In this document: positions 35,280-36,409 of the stretch, piece after piece
How the letters are laid out: each line of letters begins with the position of its first letter
Numbering within the stretch: position 1 is the first letter of the stretch
From: Patescibacteria group bacterium
GTDB taxonomy: Bacteria > Patescibacteriota > Patescibacteriia > 2-12-FULL-60-25
Direction: 5' to 3'
Length of the DNA: 36,409 nucleotides
Assembly: GCA_022703155.1 (NCBI GenBank)
Contig: JAKLEH010000009.1
Coordinates: forward strand, 1 to 36,409
Notes under the pieces: model-generated
What the model was told of the DNA's origin: nothing
The model's input: the letters and a program-made list of their open reading frames with translations, nothing else
The model's database searches: none
Made by a program: the position numbers and the translations under genes

Positions 35280-36210
35280 GAAGGGAAGTGGCGGAGGCGA
35301 GGCACGACAGGCGGAATTCCTGTTCGGCGGCGAGGATGGTGCGCAGCGTGGTGCGGACCGTGGGCACCAGACAGGTCCAAGTGCAATCGTCGCAGAAACG
35401 CGCGATGCCCAAACCGATCAAGTTGGTCGACCGCAGACTGTCCGATCCGCACTTGGCGCAATGCGACTTCCGACGCTCCCAATCGTGCGGCAAATCCAGA
35501 CTATTGGGTCCGAAACCGGCCTCAGGTTCTGGATACGCCTGGAGGTCGCGGTCGAAATCCAACTTGTCGGAATCGGCGCGCAACAACGAACCGGGCGTAT
35601 CGACCGTTGCCACAGCCACCCAGTCCGCGAAGCGTAAATCCGCCTTGGAATTGGGCCACATGCGGTACGGTTTCTCGAAGAGCACGGTTGGCCCCAGGTG
35701 CACCGCCAAGCCGTGTTCCGGATGGCGCACCAAGTCGCCTTTGCCAAAACCGCTTTGGCGCGGCTTGCGGTAGTCCTTGGGCAACTCGGATATGCGCTTG
35801 AACGTATGCACGGCATGCAACCTGTTGCGCCGATTCGCCGAAACGTTGGGGTTGAGCGGCAGCACCTTGACCTTCGGACCCTGGGACCGAAGATAAGCCA
35901 CCAGACAGTCTTCGTGGTAGAAGGTCCTGACCACGGGTTGACGGTCGTAGAAAAAACCTTCGGGCGCCAAAAAGCGCGCGATAGCCAAACTGGCTTCCGG
36001 ATGGTTGTGCGGCAAAGCTTCCAACACCTTGCCCCCGCAACTCTTGAACGCGTCGAGCGGCAAGGCGGCACCGGTCGGCATGACCAGCTTGGGCAGCGCC
36101 TTGGCCTTGGACACGTAGTCGTCTTGGGCCACGGTCAGGGCCACGCCCTCCTTGCGGTGCTGAGGCAATGCGTACTTTACGAATTGGCCGCAACGTAACG
36201 ATTCGGTCAT
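35272..36210 (-). CDS. Unknown protein (312 aa) with C-terminal zinc ribbon
   Basis: Cysteines C251-x2-C254 (HCAKCGSD) and C273-x2-C276 (RFCDDCTW) form a zinc ribbon near the C-terminus. The rest (LRCGQFVKYALPQHRKEG, LPLDAFKSCGGKVLEALPHNHPEASLAIARFLAPEGFFYDRQP split by other residues) is an alpha/beta region I do not recognise; GKGDLVRHPEHGLAVHLGPTV looks like a small beta-barrel similar to SH3-type repeats. The longer start at 36237 is rejected because ATG 36210 has AAAGGAGA about 4 nt upstream. Own promoter and terminator. May bind nucleic acid; inference. Confidence 0.65.
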   Translation of the reverse strand: MTESLRCGQFVKYALPQHRKEGVALTVAQDDYVSKAKALPKLVMPTGAALPLDAFKSCGGKVLEALPHNHPEASLAIARFLAPEGFFYDRQPVVRTFYHEDCLVAYLRSQGPKVKVLPLNPNVSANRRNRLHAVHTFKRISELPKDYRKPRQSGFGKGDLVRHPEHGLAVHLGPTVLFEKPYRMWPNSKADLRFADWVAVATVDTPGSLLRADSDKLDFDRDLQAYPEPEAGFGPNSLDLPHDWERRKSHCAKCGSDSLRSTNLIGLGIARFCDDCTWTCLVPTVRTTLRTILAAEQEFRLSCLASATSLRA

Positions 36211-36235
36211 CTCGTCTCCTTTGAAAGTGCGATAC

Positions 36236-36256
36236 AAAATCCCGGCCGAACCGGGA
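36236..36256 (-). terminator. Terminator-like hairpin in front of the zinc-ribbon gene
   Basis: TCCCGG / CCGGGA around a 5-nt loop (36240-36256), followed by four T on the minus strand. It may end the Lys-rich gene upstream; it also overlaps the predicted transcription start of the zinc-ribbon gene. Confidence 0.6.
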
Positions 36257-36260
36257 CCGC

Positions 36261-36289
36261 ATTATGCAATGCCTAGATTGATACGTCAA
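36261..36289 (-). promoter_or_regulatory. Promoter of the zinc-ribbon gene
   Basis: Minus strand: -35 TTGACG (36284-36289), 17-nt spacer, -10 CATAAT (36261-36266). Predicted start near 36254; leader about 44 nt with an AAGGAG site. Confidence 0.65.
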
Positions 36290-36347
36290 GGGGGAAAGTT
36301 TGCTTTCGGGAACGACCGATGCAAGCTTCAATTTTTGTGAAATAACA

Positions 36348-36409
36348 TCACATCTTTGCCTTTTTCGCCTTCACGACCTTTTTAACCACCGTTTTTTTCT
36401 TGGCGGTCG
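36348..36409 (-). CDS. C-terminal Lys-rich tail of a protein continuing beyond the window
   Basis: The minus strand reads in frame TAKKKTVVKKVVKAKKAKM and then TGA at 36348-36350. Such AKK/VKK tails occur on histone-H1-like or HU-type DNA-binding proteins and on some ribosomal proteins; which one cannot be told from 20 codons. The frame is open to the window edge. Confidence 0.5.
   Translation of the reverse strand, partial: TAKKKTVVKKVVKAKKAKM

Overview
The window looks like part of a chromosome from a Candidate Phyla Radiation (Patescibacteria) bacterium. This is inference: no marker gene can be placed by alignment here. The reasons are short, compact housekeeping genes, a FAD-dependent thymidylate synthase with two fused ThyX-like halves, FG-GAP and peptidoglycan-binding surface proteins, many small proteins of unknown family, and a mixture of genes with strong Shine-Dalgarno sites and genes whose -10 box sits only 5-11 nt before the start codon (leaderless type). 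UGA is used as a stop, so the code is the standard one. The sequence is GC-rich except for the AT-richer restriction-modification block at 4.0-8.3 kb, which looks acquired.

Layout. 1-1629: 5' part of a large secreted beta-helix protein (minus). 1743-2150: TspO-type membrane protein. 2526-3548: receiver-like protein. 3737-3904: an independent 55-aa gene with its own promoter, Shine-Dalgarno site and terminator. 4061-8309: a three-gene restriction-modification locus (Sau3AI/MutH-type endonuclease, C5-cytosine methyltransferase, and a second predicted PD-(D/E)XK nuclease). 8354-13179: Nudix hydrolase, secreted protein, MFS transporter with a leader/attenuator, histidine phosphatase. 13251-15179: Fe-S flavin oxidoreductase. 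15560-17674: seven-repeat FG-GAP surface protein. 17797-23422: secE-nusG-rplK and, separated by about 3.3 kb of unrelated genes, rplA. 23540-27440: a nucleotide group (P-loop NMP-kinase-like, dut, double ThyX, thymidylate kinase) that would carry dUTP to dUMP to dTMP to dTDP. 27568-35127: membrane protein, gatB, miaA, a lipoprotein, miaB, a small helical protein, eno. 35272-36210: zinc-ribbon protein. 36348-end: C-terminal tail of a Lys-rich protein.

The most striking content lies between the genes. Two kinds of self-complementary elements fill nearly every intergenic space. (i) Seven elements of 65-105 bp share GTCAT...ATGAC-type ends but have different interiors; they resemble REPIN/MITE-like elements. 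(ii) About ten arrays are built from degenerate units of exactly 7 or 9 nt; the unit differs by locus, and in most arrays it runs forward on one arm and as its reverse complement on the other. One array sits in frame inside the thymidylate kinase gene. Others touch start or stop codons of essential genes. I know no named family for the second type, and it is my main candidate for an undescribed system. Also notable are a structured leader before rplA, a leader ORF plus terminator before the MFS gene, and the third gene of the restriction-modification locus.
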